The notes under the pieces were generated by a model. It saw only the letters and a list, made by a program, of their open reading frames with translations, was not told the DNA's origin and made no database searches. A DNA stretch of 64,000 nt from positions 1,716,501-1,780,500 of the forward strand of contig JBBCGG010000001.1 of the NCBI GenBank assembly GCA_037200525.1, given 5' to 3'. Of this stretch, positions 18,899-27,596 are shown piece after piece. The translations under genes were made by a program, and so were the position numbers. Origin of the DNA: Methylocella sp. GTDB lineage: Bacteria; Pseudomonadota; Alphaproteobacteria; Rhizobiales; Beijerinckiaceae. Within the stretch, counting starts at the first letter, position 1. Every line of letters starts with the position of its first letter.

Positions 18899-21800
18899 AT
18901 GCAAGCGATTGCAAAGAGTCTGCTTATATTCCTTTTATGTCTTTGCGCGCATGCAAATATTGCGGCGGCCAATCCAGGACCGCCGGCAATCACCCTGCGA
19001 TTAGGAGATAGTTGGAAGTTCGCCACGGACCCGGGCGATGAAGGAATTACCCGCCGCTGGTATGCCGGCGATTTCGATGACTCAGCCTGGCGAACTCTTC
19101 GATCGGGGCTGTCCTGGGAGGAACAGGGCGTCGACCATCATGGATTTGGTTGGTACAGGCAGAAGCTTCTCATTCCCCAAGACTATCGAGGCAGCGATCT
19201 CGTGCTCACCCTCGCTCCAATGCCGTCGGACGACGACATTTACGTCAACGGCGTGCACGTGGGAGGGATCAGAGGCGAGTATAAATACGCCAATCTATTG
19301 CAACGGGTATACACGGTTCCTCCCACGGTCTTGCGTTACGGGCAGGAAAACACGATCGCTATTCGGGTATGGGGGGGCAATCTTACCTTTATCGGAAGCA
19401 AAAGCGGCCTCGTCGCTGGGCCTTATACTGCTGAACTCAGTTCTTATCGCATAGCGGCGAGAGAACAAGGAAGCGACGATTCAGCCGAGCGAAATATCGA
19501 GCTTTTCGACCTGAGCGACGCCCAGAGAGGCAAGCCATTTGAGCTGGTTTTCCGGTTTCCAAAGGAAATACTCAACAATGGCGCGGGGCAAATGCACTAC
19601 GCCTTGGCGGATTATTATGGCGGAGCGATTGGCGCCGGCGTGACCCCCGTCAAGGTGGGCAATGATGGCATCGCCCGTGGGATCGTGAACGTCGATCATG
19701 AAATGTCGCAAGCAATCTACCTCGGCGGCCGATTTAAGGCGGATGTAGTTGTATCCGATGATGGCGGCAGTCCGCTGTATCGGAGTTCGACGGAGGTCGA
19801 TCATCTTTCCTTCGCCAGCAGAGATTCCCAATCTTTGCCTCCTCTAGCTGAGGCCGTGGAGGATACTCCCTATGGTAAGCTCAAACTCATAGATGAGATC
19901 GATTCCTCGCAATCCTTGGCCGAGGAGCAACACCCCTATCTGGCGAGCGGTTTCGACAAGGCGCAGATGTTCAAGACGCCGGGCTCTCCTGTGAAAGTCA
20001 TGGTCAATGAGATCCTTGGCAAAAAAGCCAGGGAAAGCGAAAATGGCTGGTTCGCATACCGTATCGGACGCGGAAAGCTTCGGCCCCACTCGACCTATTT
20101 GCTTCGCATCGAATATCCCGAAGACAAGCCGCGCCTAGCCCCTGTCGAAGTGCAGGTGGGACAAAATTTTATGGATATCGGGTGGAAAAACGGAGTTGGG
20201 GCCAATGATCCTTACGATAACTGGCCGCTGAGCAAGAGTTGGCAGTGGTATGACGCAATAGTGCCACTGGATGACGAGACAGTAGGTACGGGGGGCACCG
20301 GCAGCGCGTCGGCTGAAAACGGCTTCTGGGTTTATTTCATCAACAAAGTCTTTCCCCAAAAGTATAATTCTTTGTATGAGGGCGGCCCAGCCGTCGCGAG
20401 GATCAAGCTATATGAGATTGACCCTGAGAAAAACGCGCCTCTTATCAATAAGCCCAAGAATCTGCCGCAACGCGTCCTGATGTTTGATTGGGAGCGCCAA
20501 CCCGATCATCATCCAGCTGACCTTGTCGCCTACGCAAAGTTGATGGGATATAACGCCATATCTCCGGTGATCCTCAAATGGGGCTTTGCAAATTACAGCG
20601 ATCCTTTAAATGGATATAATTCAGTCAATGTTGATGCTCGGGATTACTGGGTAACGCGGCTTTACCAGCCGCTGACCCAAGATGCGGGGCCAGCCCTGCC
20701 AGGCGTCGACTCGGTTCACGTCAAATATCTGGCCGCGACAAAGAACTCCGGCGTCGATTATGTGCCGCGCATTGAATACGGCGGCTCGCTTGATCTTCCT
20801 GTCGAGGCGCGAGCCATCGCCAGCAATGGTAAACTCGCGAAGCCTAAGCGCTTTGCCGCTTGGTGCGCCGACCTTTTGCATCCGGCGACTTGGGATGATC
20901 TTGCCAAGCTCGTGGACCATCTCTTCAAGCCTTACGTTAAGGACAACCCACAATTGTCCGGCATTTTGTGGCGGGTCCGAAGCAATCGCATGCCGATTAG
21001 CTACAGCCGGTACGACATTGCGCTGTTTGCTAGCGAAACGAAGTCCATTATTCCCCAGGGATCTGACGCGGCGCTTGCGGCGTGGGCGTCGAACGGCGCT
21101 GGAAAAGTCCCATATGAAAATTGGTGGCACCAAAAACGCCAGCAGTTTCACTCCAAGCTGGTTGATCTTCTTGAAAGCTACAGATCAACAATGAAGTTAT
21201 ATTATTATAACTGGGACGAGGATAAATTTAGCTTAATTTTACCTGACGCCAATAGCTGGGCCTTCTTGAGCCAAGTTGCTGCTGCAAAGGAAGGCAGCCG
21301 CGCGGTTTATGAGAAAGACCGTGACGATCGCAGGTCGATCAAAGATGATGATTACGTAGAGACAATCCGTTCCGGGAATTTTGGTAAAGCAAGCGGAGGG
21401 ATCAACCGGGCCGATTACGGATTACGCCCGGAACTTTATCAGCACGCCAAGGGGATTGAATTATTGGCGCCAACGGGTTCCCTCTATCTCGCGAATAGCC
21501 TCGAGTATCTGAATTACTTCAAGACGGCGGATGGGTTGGGCGTAAGTAATCTTGTCTCGTACGACGAAGTGGCGTCTCGGACGATTAATCCCAAATACGA
21601 AGCGAGCATGATCACTCCGGCCGGCCCGGCCTTCAGCATGGCGCTTGAGCTTTTGGCTTATTTCCACGGTGATGCCCGAACATTGACATATACGGCTTAT
21701 ACTTATGGGCGGGGATTTGCCGACGCGCATAGGAGGTTTGCCGAAGCTTTTCTCGCGCTTCCCGCCATCGACGGGACGGTTGTCAATGAAACTGACCCTG

Positions 21801-22030
21801 ATCTCAAGGTCCGTCTTTATTCCTCCCCAAATGAAACCTATGTAGGAGTGGCTTATCGAGGCTATACCTCCAAGAAACTCACCATCGATCTCCCTGGTTC
21901 TTTGAAGTCGAACGTCACAGTTAGGAATTTAGTCACCGGCAAGACGGTTCCAACGATCATCGCCAATAACGAATTACAATTCGACTTGGAGTCAGGTCCT
22001 ATGGAGCTAAATGCGTTTATTGTGCAGTAA
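18899..22030 (+). CDS. large secreted protein, candidate glycoside hydrolase
   Basis: The 1043-residue protein has a Sec signal peptide (hydrophobic core 8-22, AAA cleavage region near 24). Residues about 30-165 look like the sugar-binding jelly-roll domain of GH2-type enzymes: a WYAGDFDDSAWRTL stretch, GFGWYRQKLLIP, and DDDIYVNGVHVGGIRG. From about 525 (QRVLMFDWERQ) to about 960 the pattern of hydrophobic strands suggests a TIM-barrel; E626 in YVPRIEYGG and D773/E774 in YNWDEDKF are candidate catalytic acids. The end is an all-beta domain. I do not recognise a named family. Within this locus it probably trims or degrades the polymer in the periplasm or outside. Catalysis is inference. Confidence 0.6.
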   Translation: MQAIAKSLLIFLLCLCAHANIAAANPGPPAITLRLGDSWKFATDPGDEGITRRWYAGDFDDSAWRTLRSGLSWEEQGVDHHGFGWYRQKLLIPQDYRGSDLVLTLAPMPSDDDIYVNGVHVGGIRGEYKYANLLQRVYTVPPTVLRYGQENTIAIRVWGGNLTFIGSKSGLVAGPYTAELSSYRIAAREQGSDDSAERNIELFDLSDAQRGKPFELVFRFPKEILNNGAGQMHYALADYYGGAIGAGVTPVKVGNDGIARGIVNVDHEMSQAIYLGGRFKADVVVSDDGGSPLYRSSTEVDHLSFASRDSQSLPPLAEAVEDTPYGKLKLIDEIDSSQSLAEEQHPYLASGFDKAQMFKTPGSPVKVMVNEILGKKARESENGWFAYRIGRGKLRPHSTYLLRIEYPEDKPRLAPVEVQVGQNFMDIGWKNGVGANDPYDNWPLSKSWQWYDAIVPLDDETVGTGGTGSASAENGFWVYFINKVFPQKYNSLYEGGPAVARIKLYEIDPEKNAPLINKPKNLPQRVLMFDWERQPDHHPADLVAYAKLMGYNAISPVILKWGFANYSDPLNGYNSVNVDARDYWVTRLYQPLTQDAGPALPGVDSVHVKYLAATKNSGVDYVPRIEYGGSLDLPVEARAIASNGKLAKPKRFAAWCADLLHPATWDDLAKLVDHLFKPYVKDNPQLSGILWRVRSNRMPISYSRYDIALFASETKSIIPQGSDAALAAWASNGAGKVPYENWWHQKRQQFHSKLVDLLESYRSTMKLYYYNWDEDKFSLILPDANSWAFLSQVAAAKEGSRAVYEKDRDDRRSIKDDDYVETIRSGNFGKASGGINRADYGLRPELYQHAKGIELLAPTGSLYLANSLEYLNYFKTADGLGVSNLVSYDEVASRTINPKYEASMITPAGPAFSMALELLAYFHGDARTLTYTAYTYGRGFADAHRRFAEAFLALPAIDGTVVNETDPDLKVRLYSSPNETYVGVAYRGYTSKKLTIDLPGSLKSNVTVRNLVTGKTVPTIIANNELQFDLESGPMELNAFIVQ

Positions 22031-22244
22031 GGCTGTATTCTGGTCCAGTAGTGGCAGGGCTAGGATGTTTGAAGCTGCGGCGAGACCGAGACTGGGGGAA
22101 GAGCGAGTTACCTGCCGCCAGCGTAGCAAATGGCGGTAAAGCTGGCATCGGCGCGATGCATTCGCGACGAATGCTTACTTTCAACTCCCTATAGATCGGT
22201 TCAAATCCGAAGTGAAGGGGGAATAAATCTAGGGAGCTGACGAA

Positions 22245-23024
22245 GTGCAAAAGATAGAAACCTATCCTCTTCCAGATAGGGCGACATTCCAGGAGCGGTT
22301 TGCGAAGTCAAATATCCCCTGCAAGTTTGAAATTCCGGCGCCATGGGGCGCGCATAAGAAATGGTCCCTTGAATGGTTGAAGGAGAATTTTGGTTATCTC
22401 GACGTTTCTCCCATTCTCTACAACAAGGATGATTTCTATACGAAGCCTGAGACTACCCGGCTTTTGTTGAGCGAATATATTTCCGCGCTCACTAGTGATG
22501 GCGCTCGCAAGACATATTATTTGTCGGCATATAATTTACTGGAGCATGCGCCATCGCTTAAAGCTGATTTGGAATTTCCCAGCTATGAGCTTTCTCCCCG
22601 ATTAGCTCGGATCTATTTCTGGATGGGCGTCGACGGTTCGCGTCTTCATGCCGACTACGCCGATAATCTGTTTGCTCAGATATTGGGACGGAAACGATTT
22701 CAGCTTTATGCACCGGAGCGAGAGCCGTCGAGATATCCATGCCGCATTACGTGGTATTCGTGCTTTAGCCTGACCGACTATACAAACGCCGCCAGTTCCG
22801 GCATTCCGCCATTGAGCGAGTTTGAGCCGGACTACGATATAATTGTTCATCCTGGAGAGATGTTGTACTTGCCTTACGGCTGGTGGCACAAAGTATCATG
22901 TCTTGATGTTACAATTTCGGTCAATAAATGGTGGATGACGCCGCAAATGATAATGAAGCGAGCGGCGCCTCGAATGCGCGATCTTTGGCGGAACCGAAAG
23001 AAAGAACGCATTGTCCCATTATAG
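22245..23024 (+). CDS. cupin_8/JmjC-like protein
   Basis: The 259-residue protein has the double-stranded beta-helix pattern of cupin_8 (JmjC-like) 2-oxoglutarate/Fe(II) oxygenases. The metal triad is visible as H135-x-D137 in SRLHADYADN and H215 in GWWHKVSC; LGRKRFQLYAPE and HPGEMLYLPYGWWHKV are typical surrounding strands. Start is GTG 22245 with AGGGAG 8 bases upstream, because no in-frame ATG fits. These enzymes hydroxylate proteins or small molecules. Its place directly after the hydrolase-like gene, inside the polysaccharide locus, suggests modification of a locus product, but the substrate is unknown. Confidence 0.75.
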   Translation: MQKIETYPLPDRATFQERFAKSNIPCKFEIPAPWGAHKKWSLEWLKENFGYLDVSPILYNKDDFYTKPETTRLLLSEYISALTSDGARKTYYLSAYNLLEHAPSLKADLEFPSYELSPRLARIYFWMGVDGSRLHADYADNLFAQILGRKRFQLYAPEREPSRYPCRITWYSCFSLTDYTNAASSGIPPLSEFEPDYDIIVHPGEMLYLPYGWWHKVSCLDVTISVNKWWMTPQMIMKRAAPRMRDLWRNRKKERIVPL

Positions 23025-23420
23025 CCTGAGGCAGGGCTGAGGTTTCCTAATGCGCCCTTCTTCCGGGAAGCTTGCGTGATTGTCTCTGGGGCGGCGGAGC
23101 CTTTTTGGCGATACGGCAGGCAACTCTCCTGTCGGGCGCCAATGCCAAAGCGTTTTGGAGAAGTTTCTCGTTATCCGCATCGGCAAGCATCAGCCGTTCG
23201 AGGCGCATCCCAATAGGAAGGCGACCGGCTCGACGGCGTCCCTCTTTGCAGAGCGCTTTGTTGCTGGGGAGGCAGGGCCCGGCGACTTGATTTCGGCGGG
23301 ATGAGCGCTCCCGTTACTCATCGCGCGGCGCATCCACATTTCGAATCGTCAAGGCTGACCTCTAAATCAGCCTTGCGTCATGTGAAACGCAGCATAAGAA
23401 TCCCCAGCCGGAAATCATCG
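23025..23420. other. intergenic between convergent genes, 396 bases
   Basis: No supported gene. A perfect hairpin lies at 23351-23374. The stretch separates the plus-strand cupin gene from the minus-strand export lipoprotein gene. Confidence 0.45.
23351..23374 (-). terminator. hairpin downstream of export lipoprotein gene
   Basis: Perfect 8-base arms AAGGCTGA and TCAGCCTT with an 8-base loop lie 47 bases past the stop of the minus-strand wza-type gene. No T-run follows on either strand, so termination efficiency is doubtful. Confidence 0.35.
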
Positions 23421-24620
23421 TTACGGCCTAACAAGAGTCTTGGCGGCGTTGCCAGATTCGGTGATGTTAACAGCGTTGAACGACGCCAAGTTGAGCAGCT
23501 GAAGAAATTTCGATACTTCGACTGTGTCTGCGTTCGAAATATAGACGACGTCGCGATCTCGCATCGCAAACTTTTGCGTCAAGAAAAAGCTCGAGGGCTG
23601 GCGAAGATCGAGGTGATATATGGTGGGAATAAACCTCGTCTCGGGGGGGAAACTTGTCAATATTGACCCCGCGCGCTCAAGCACTTCGCGATCCTCGGCC
23701 CTATAAATAAAAACCTGCGAGGGATCTGCGCGGTTATCCAGCAAGCCGCCAGCCCTACCCATTGCGTCAGCAAGGTATACATTTTCAGCATCGAAATCGA
23801 AGCGGCCTGGCTGACCAGCGGAACCAAAGGCGAGGAAGAAACGCTGTTTGCGGTACGCATAGATAATATCCTTCGGCGCAACAAAAATGTTCTCCTTGGG
23901 ATCATCTACAAGTCGAAGGAAATAAATCGTCGACTCTTTTCCGTTGCGCTGCAAAGTTACATAAGTTTCCCACCCTTCGAAACGAAGGCCGTTAGCTTTC
24001 GCGATCATGTCCAGCACACGGTCGCCGCCTAGATTGACTGTGAATTTGTTAGCGGCGTTGACATCGCCGGTTACGGCGGCCTGCGATAATCTGTCGACGA
24101 ACGATACAATGACTTGAGGTTGAATTGCGCGAGCCGCGAGGCGCGTTTCGATATCGCTTTGAATTTGCGAAAGACTGCGGCCGATAGCCTGGACGCGTCC
24201 CGCATAAGGAACAGCTATGGTCCCCGATCGATCAACTATTTCGGCGGGGAAAGTCACGAAGTTGCCCGGGCGCACGCTTGCTTCGCGCGGAATGAAGAGG
24301 CCGCCCGAACTAGACTCGAACACGGTGATTTGCAGCTGGTCGCCCTCGACGACTTTGATTACCGGCGGCCCGCCAGATCCGCCGCCAAAGGTTTTGTATA
24401 TCGATCCATTTGAAGGAGGGGGAAGCAGGTCAAGTATTGCCGGCGTGAGGTCCAGAAGTGCATAAGACGAAGGAGGGCTTTGCTGGTCTGAGGGTATACC
24501 ATCGGTTGCAGAGCTATCAATGATATGATGATCCGGGCCAGAACGAGGAAAGCTTGTGCAAGATGTCAAAAGAAATGCACATAAGATCGCGACCGATTTA
24601 AGCTGGATAGACCGTTTCAT
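23421..24620 (-). CDS. Wza-type polysaccharide export outer-membrane lipoprotein
   Basis: The 399-residue protein has a lipoprotein signal with lipobox LTSC and lipidated Cys21. The polysaccharide export (Poly_export) domain follows at about 90-180, including VVEGDQLQITVFE and IAVPYAGRVQAIGRSLSQIQ, then SLBB-like domains at about 190-350 (VTGDVNAANKFTV, FAFGSAGQPGRF). Such proteins form the outer-membrane channel for Wzx/Wzy polymers, working with the Wzc-type co-polymerase encoded at 16.3 kb. It is transcribed against the rest of the cluster. Residues 22-85 are a long Pro/Ser-rich linker. The predicted C-terminal helix is less obvious than in E. coli Wza. Confidence 0.88.
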   Translation of the reverse strand: MKRSIQLKSVAILCAFLLTSCTSFPRSGPDHHIIDSSATDGIPSDQQSPPSSYALLDLTPAILDLLPPPSNGSIYKTFGGGSGGPPVIKVVEGDQLQITVFESSSGGLFIPREASVRPGNFVTFPAEIVDRSGTIAVPYAGRVQAIGRSLSQIQSDIETRLAARAIQPQVIVSFVDRLSQAAVTGDVNAANKFTVNLGGDRVLDMIAKANGLRFEGWETYVTLQRNGKESTIYFLRLVDDPKENIFVAPKDIIYAYRKQRFFLAFGSAGQPGRFDFDAENVYLADAMGRAGGLLDNRADPSQVFIYRAEDREVLERAGSILTSFPPETRFIPTIYHLDLRQPSSFFLTQKFAMRDRDVVYISNADTVEVSKFLQLLNLASFNAVNITESGNAAKTLVRP

Positions 24621-25280
24621 GCAGGCTCCTTACGCTTAGGCTAATAATACAACGCCGCCATAAATGTCTAGTCTCAGTTGGCGAAAACCGACCGCGTAAG
24701 TGACGCCGCCCGCATGGCCAAGCGCGCTCAAATCGCGAATGAGGGCAATCGGGAAGATGAGGCTTGGCGATGCAGTGTTCTTATGGCGGATCTCGCCGCG
24801 CGGAGCGCTGCGACGAGTCCCGTAACCAGAGCTATGCCATTCATTCATGGCCGGAAAAAGCCCTTCGGGACAAGGCGATATGGATGCCGAATCCGGCTAT
24901 GGATAGGAACGACGGAAACAATGCGATGAGAGGCCGAGCAGGAGCTTCTGAAGGGTTTTCTTGGTCAGATCGTGATAGTTGCTTGGTCTGCTAGGTTGCA
25001 GCGCAATGCCGGATGCATCTATCGCGTGAGGCACCAGATTCAACAGCGCGCTGATCTGACGCAGGCGTTTTTGGACTGGCGCGCAGAAAGAATTCCCGAC
25101 GATGAGAGCATCGGTTTCTTCGTGATTCGCTCCACTCAGCGGATTGAACTTCAAGACCGCGGCTGTTCGGAGCTTCCCTTTCCCGAGCAGCCAGTTGCGC
25201 GCGCAAATTCCCGCCGCTTGCGCAAATGCTCAAAATAACTCAACGCTTCTGAACTATCCTGCGCTCTGGAGAAGCGACCC
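24621..25280. other. 660 bases between divergent genes, no gene seen
   Basis: Several short frames exist on both strands, but none gives a recognisable protein. The stretch holds the promoter for the export lipoprotein gene (minus) and for the acetoacetate decarboxylase-like gene (plus). No operator was identified. Confidence 0.5.
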
Positions 25281-26036
25281 ATGAAACTCGCCGAAGTTCG
25301 TAAAAAAGCTTTCGCCATGCCGCTGAACGATCCCGCCTATCCGCGCGGACCGTATAAATTCTATAATCGCGAATTCATCGTGATCAGCTACCGGACCGAC
25401 CCGGACGCGCTGCGCGCCGTCGTTCCAGAGCCGCTCGAAGTGATTGGCGACACGGTCAATTACGAGTTCATCCGCATGCCGGACTCAACCGGCTTTGGCG
25501 ATTACACCGAGACCGGCCAGGTTATTCCGGTGCGCTTTACCGGCGCCGACGGGATCGCGCAGGAGGGCGGCTACGTCCATGCGATGTATCTCGACGATAA
25601 TTCGCCCATCGCTGGCGGACGTGAGATCTGGGGCTTTCCGAAGAAGCTCGCGACGCCGCTGGTCTCGCACGAGAGCGAGACCTTGGTCTGCACTCTGCAT
25701 TACGGCTCAGTGCTCTGCGTCTCCGCCACCATGGGCTATAAGCATCGCGAAATTGATAAGGCTCCGCTGCTGCAAAGCCTCGCAAAACCCAATTTCATGA
25801 TCAAGATCATCCCGCATGTCGATTGCACGCCGCGCATCTGCGAGCTGGTGCGCTATTATGTCGAGGACGTCACCGTGAAAGGCGCATGGAGCGGCCCCGC
25901 CGCCATCCAATTGTTCGATCACGCGATGTGCGACGTCAACCGCCTGCCGGTGCGCGGCGTCGTCTCCGCCACCCATTTCATTACGGACCTCACCCTTGGG
26001 CTGGGCGAGGTCGTTTATGATTATTTGAAGAGCTGA
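25281..26036 (+). CDS. acetoacetate decarboxylase family protein
   Basis: The 251-residue protein matches the full length of acetoacetate decarboxylase, which forms a Schiff base on lysine to convert acetoacetate to acetone and CO2. [17 protein letters not shown] (25-41) opens the domain. The reactive centre is [14 protein letters not shown] with K121 as the predicted Schiff-base lysine and K122 as the neighbour that lowers its pKa. [10 protein letters not shown] precedes it. Alpha-proteobacteria carry many family members, some acting on other 2- or 3-oxo acids, so substrate is not certain. It stands alone, with an AT-rich region downstream. Confidence 0.85.
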   Translation: MKLAEVRKKAFAMPLNDPAYPRGPYKFYNREFIVISYRTDPDALRAVVPEPLEVIGDTVNYEFIRMPDSTGFGDYTETGQVIPVRFTGADGIAQEGGYVHAMYLDDNSPIAGGREIWGFPKKLATPLVSHESETLVCTLHYGSVLCVSATMGYKHREIDKAPLLQSLAKPNFMIKIIPHVDCTPRICELVRYYVEDVTVKGAWSGPAAIQLFDHAMCDVNRLPVRGVVSATHFITDLTLGLGEVVYDYLKS

Positions 26037-26313
26037 TCGGACGAGGCATTCTTCTTCCGAGACGGCCTTCTGCGCAATCCCAGCCCAAGCGCAAGAAGCG
26101 CCTGAGAAGGACGGTCGCGAGCATTAACGCGGCCGTCATGACGACCAAACCCGCCGTCTGCGTTCTGAGCTCCCGAGAAGCATCCACTGCGCTGGCGAAA
26201 AGACTTTTGGCATAGTCATTAGTCTCGCTGCGCACGCCTCGCTTTTTGGCGATGCGCTCGGCGAATTGCCTTGAGCCCGATCGCGGGGAGCCGCGTCTCA
26301 TTCTATCGATCAT
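25990..26313 (-). CDS. possible small membrane protein
   Basis: A 107-residue frame from ATG 26313 contains one clear hydrophobic helix ([18 protein letters not shown], about 53-70) preceded by a charged, helix-prone segment. The last 15 residues overlap the end of the decarboxylase gene on the other strand. The charge distribution and single helix look protein-like, but no family is recognised and the basic ends could be antisense artefact. Treat as tentative. Confidence 0.35.
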   Translation of the reverse strand: MIDRMRRGSPRSGSRQFAERIAKKRGVRSETNDYAKSLFASAVDASRELRTQTAGLVVMTAALMLATVLLRRFLRLGWDCAEGRLGRRMPRPISSSNNHKRPRPAQG

Positions 26314-26731
26314 ACGGTTTGTATTGGTCGCGATAGAATCGCGCCGAGTTGCGGGGTTGCTTCCTCTGCGGCATCAGCTCTTGAACATTTCCGAGACGAC
26401 TTTTTTTCTCTGGCAATTGCTCAATATGACTTCCATATTTTGTAGGCATACTCAGATAGTTATGAGATGTATGTGACTATAAATAATTATATCTGATGTA
26501 TTATGCAACTTTTAACATTAAATACGCAAAACATATCGTCTACTTAATGGTATTAATAATCTCAACATATGTAATCGCAAACTTTCAATTTAGTTAAGAA
26601 TATGATTTTTGGCGTTAGATAAAGAGTTGATTCAGTTTTTTGCTTAAACTGGTTTTCATTAGTTGCAACTAAATTTGCGCCATGGAGCGCCAAGCGAATC
26701 GGCGCCGCAGGCAAAAGACGAGGATGTGGTT
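26314..26731 (+). promoter_or_regulatory. AT-rich promoter region of the ldtR-like gene
   Basis: Bases 26430-26660 are strongly AT-rich compared with the surrounding DNA and hold no gene. A perfect 14-base palindrome follows at 26659-26672, about 60 bases before the chosen ATG. This is the obvious control region for the regulator downstream. Confidence 0.55.
26659..26672. promoter_or_regulatory. 14-base palindrome, candidate LdtR/MarR operator
   Basis: TTAGTTGCAACTAA reads the same on both strands. MarR-family dimers bind palindromes of about this size, often with a TTGCAA-like core, and commonly repress their own genes. The site lies 59 bases upstream of the ATG at 26732. Binding is inferred. 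Confidence 0.5.
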
Positions 26732-27244
26732 ATGAATAATGCGCTGAAGAGCGACGCGTCGCTGGCTCGCAGGGAGCGGCCGGCCGAGGTTCGCCCGGTC
26801 TATCTCGAAGCCTTGACTTTGGTCGAACGCCTGCATTGCCGGCTTCTTGACGTCATCAAGGATGAATTTGACCGGCGCGGCCGCAGCGACGTCAACTCGG
26901 TGCAGGCCCTCTTGCTTTATAATATCGGCGATAAGGAGCTGACCGCCGGCGAGTTGCGCACGCGAGGCTACTACCTCGGCTCCAATGTCTCCTACAATGT
27001 AAAGAAGCTGGTTGAAACCGGCTATCTTCACCACGCGCGCTCGCGAATTGATCGCAGGGCGGTGCGCATCAGTCTGACCGAAAAGGGCCGCGATGTGCAT
27101 GATATCGTGTCCGGGCTTTATGATAAGCATGTAGCCACGGTGGAACAGATTGGCGGCATCGCCTCGGACGAGTTCGCCCGGTTCAATCAATCGCTGGTTC
27201 GACTCGAGCGATTTTGGGCGGATCAAATTCGATACCGGCTTTGA
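26732..27244 (+). CDS. ldtR: MarR-family regulator of LdtR type
   Basis: The 170-residue protein has a winged-helix domain. VNSVQALLLYNIGDKELTAG and NVSYNVKKLVETGYLHHARS form the helix-turn-helix, RIDRRAVRISLTEKG is the wing, and long flanking helices would form the dimer. It matches LdtR of Rhizobiales, known from Liberibacter as a regulator of an adjacent L,D-transpeptidase gene and of stress tolerance. Here too an L,D-transpeptidase gene lies immediately downstream. The frame opens at a TTG at 26663, inside the palindrome; ATG 26732 with AGGA 8 bases before it is much better. LdtR is said to respond to small ligands. Confidence 0.85.
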   Translation: MNNALKSDASLARRERPAEVRPVYLEALTLVERLHCRLLDVIKDEFDRRGRSDVNSVQALLLYNIGDKELTAGELRTRGYYLGSNVSYNVKKLVETGYLHHARSRIDRRAVRISLTEKGRDVHDIVSGLYDKHVATVEQIGGIASDEFARFNQSLVRLERFWADQIRYRL

Positions 27245-27596
27245 TGACAGCTTTACGGTTAAAAGCCAAGCTTAAGTAAGCGTTTGCGCAATTCTCTACT
27301 GAACGGAAAGCAATATATCATGTGCGATGCGGGGCGGCCAAACGCACCGCCCATGCAAATCACCGCATTGCCTTAGATTTGCCTCCCTGTTTGTCTCTTG
27401 TTAACCATCGGGATGCTAAGGGAAGGCCGGATGTGGCTGGGCTTGGGCCTTCACGCGGCTGTGGTTTGCCGCTGAGCCTCAAACGTGGTCTTCGAGATCG
27501 GGTCTAGCATCGCTTTAAGCGGCCTTGCGCGCGTCATCGCAATGCCGCCGCCGCGACGAATCGCCAGATTCGCGCGCCGAAGTAAAGGAGCAGGGC
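27245..27596. other. 352-base gap between ldtR-like and ldt genes
   Basis: No supported gene. A GC-rich inverted repeat (GGGCGG at 27332-27337 and CCGCCC at 27347-27352) may be a weak hairpin. The palindrome seen before ldtR does not recur here in exact form. Confidence 0.4.

Noticed and set aside
26663-26731. Longer start for ldtR at TTG 26663
   Set aside because: The TTG lies inside the palindrome and has no ribosome-binding site; ATG 26732 has AGGA 8 bases upstream.
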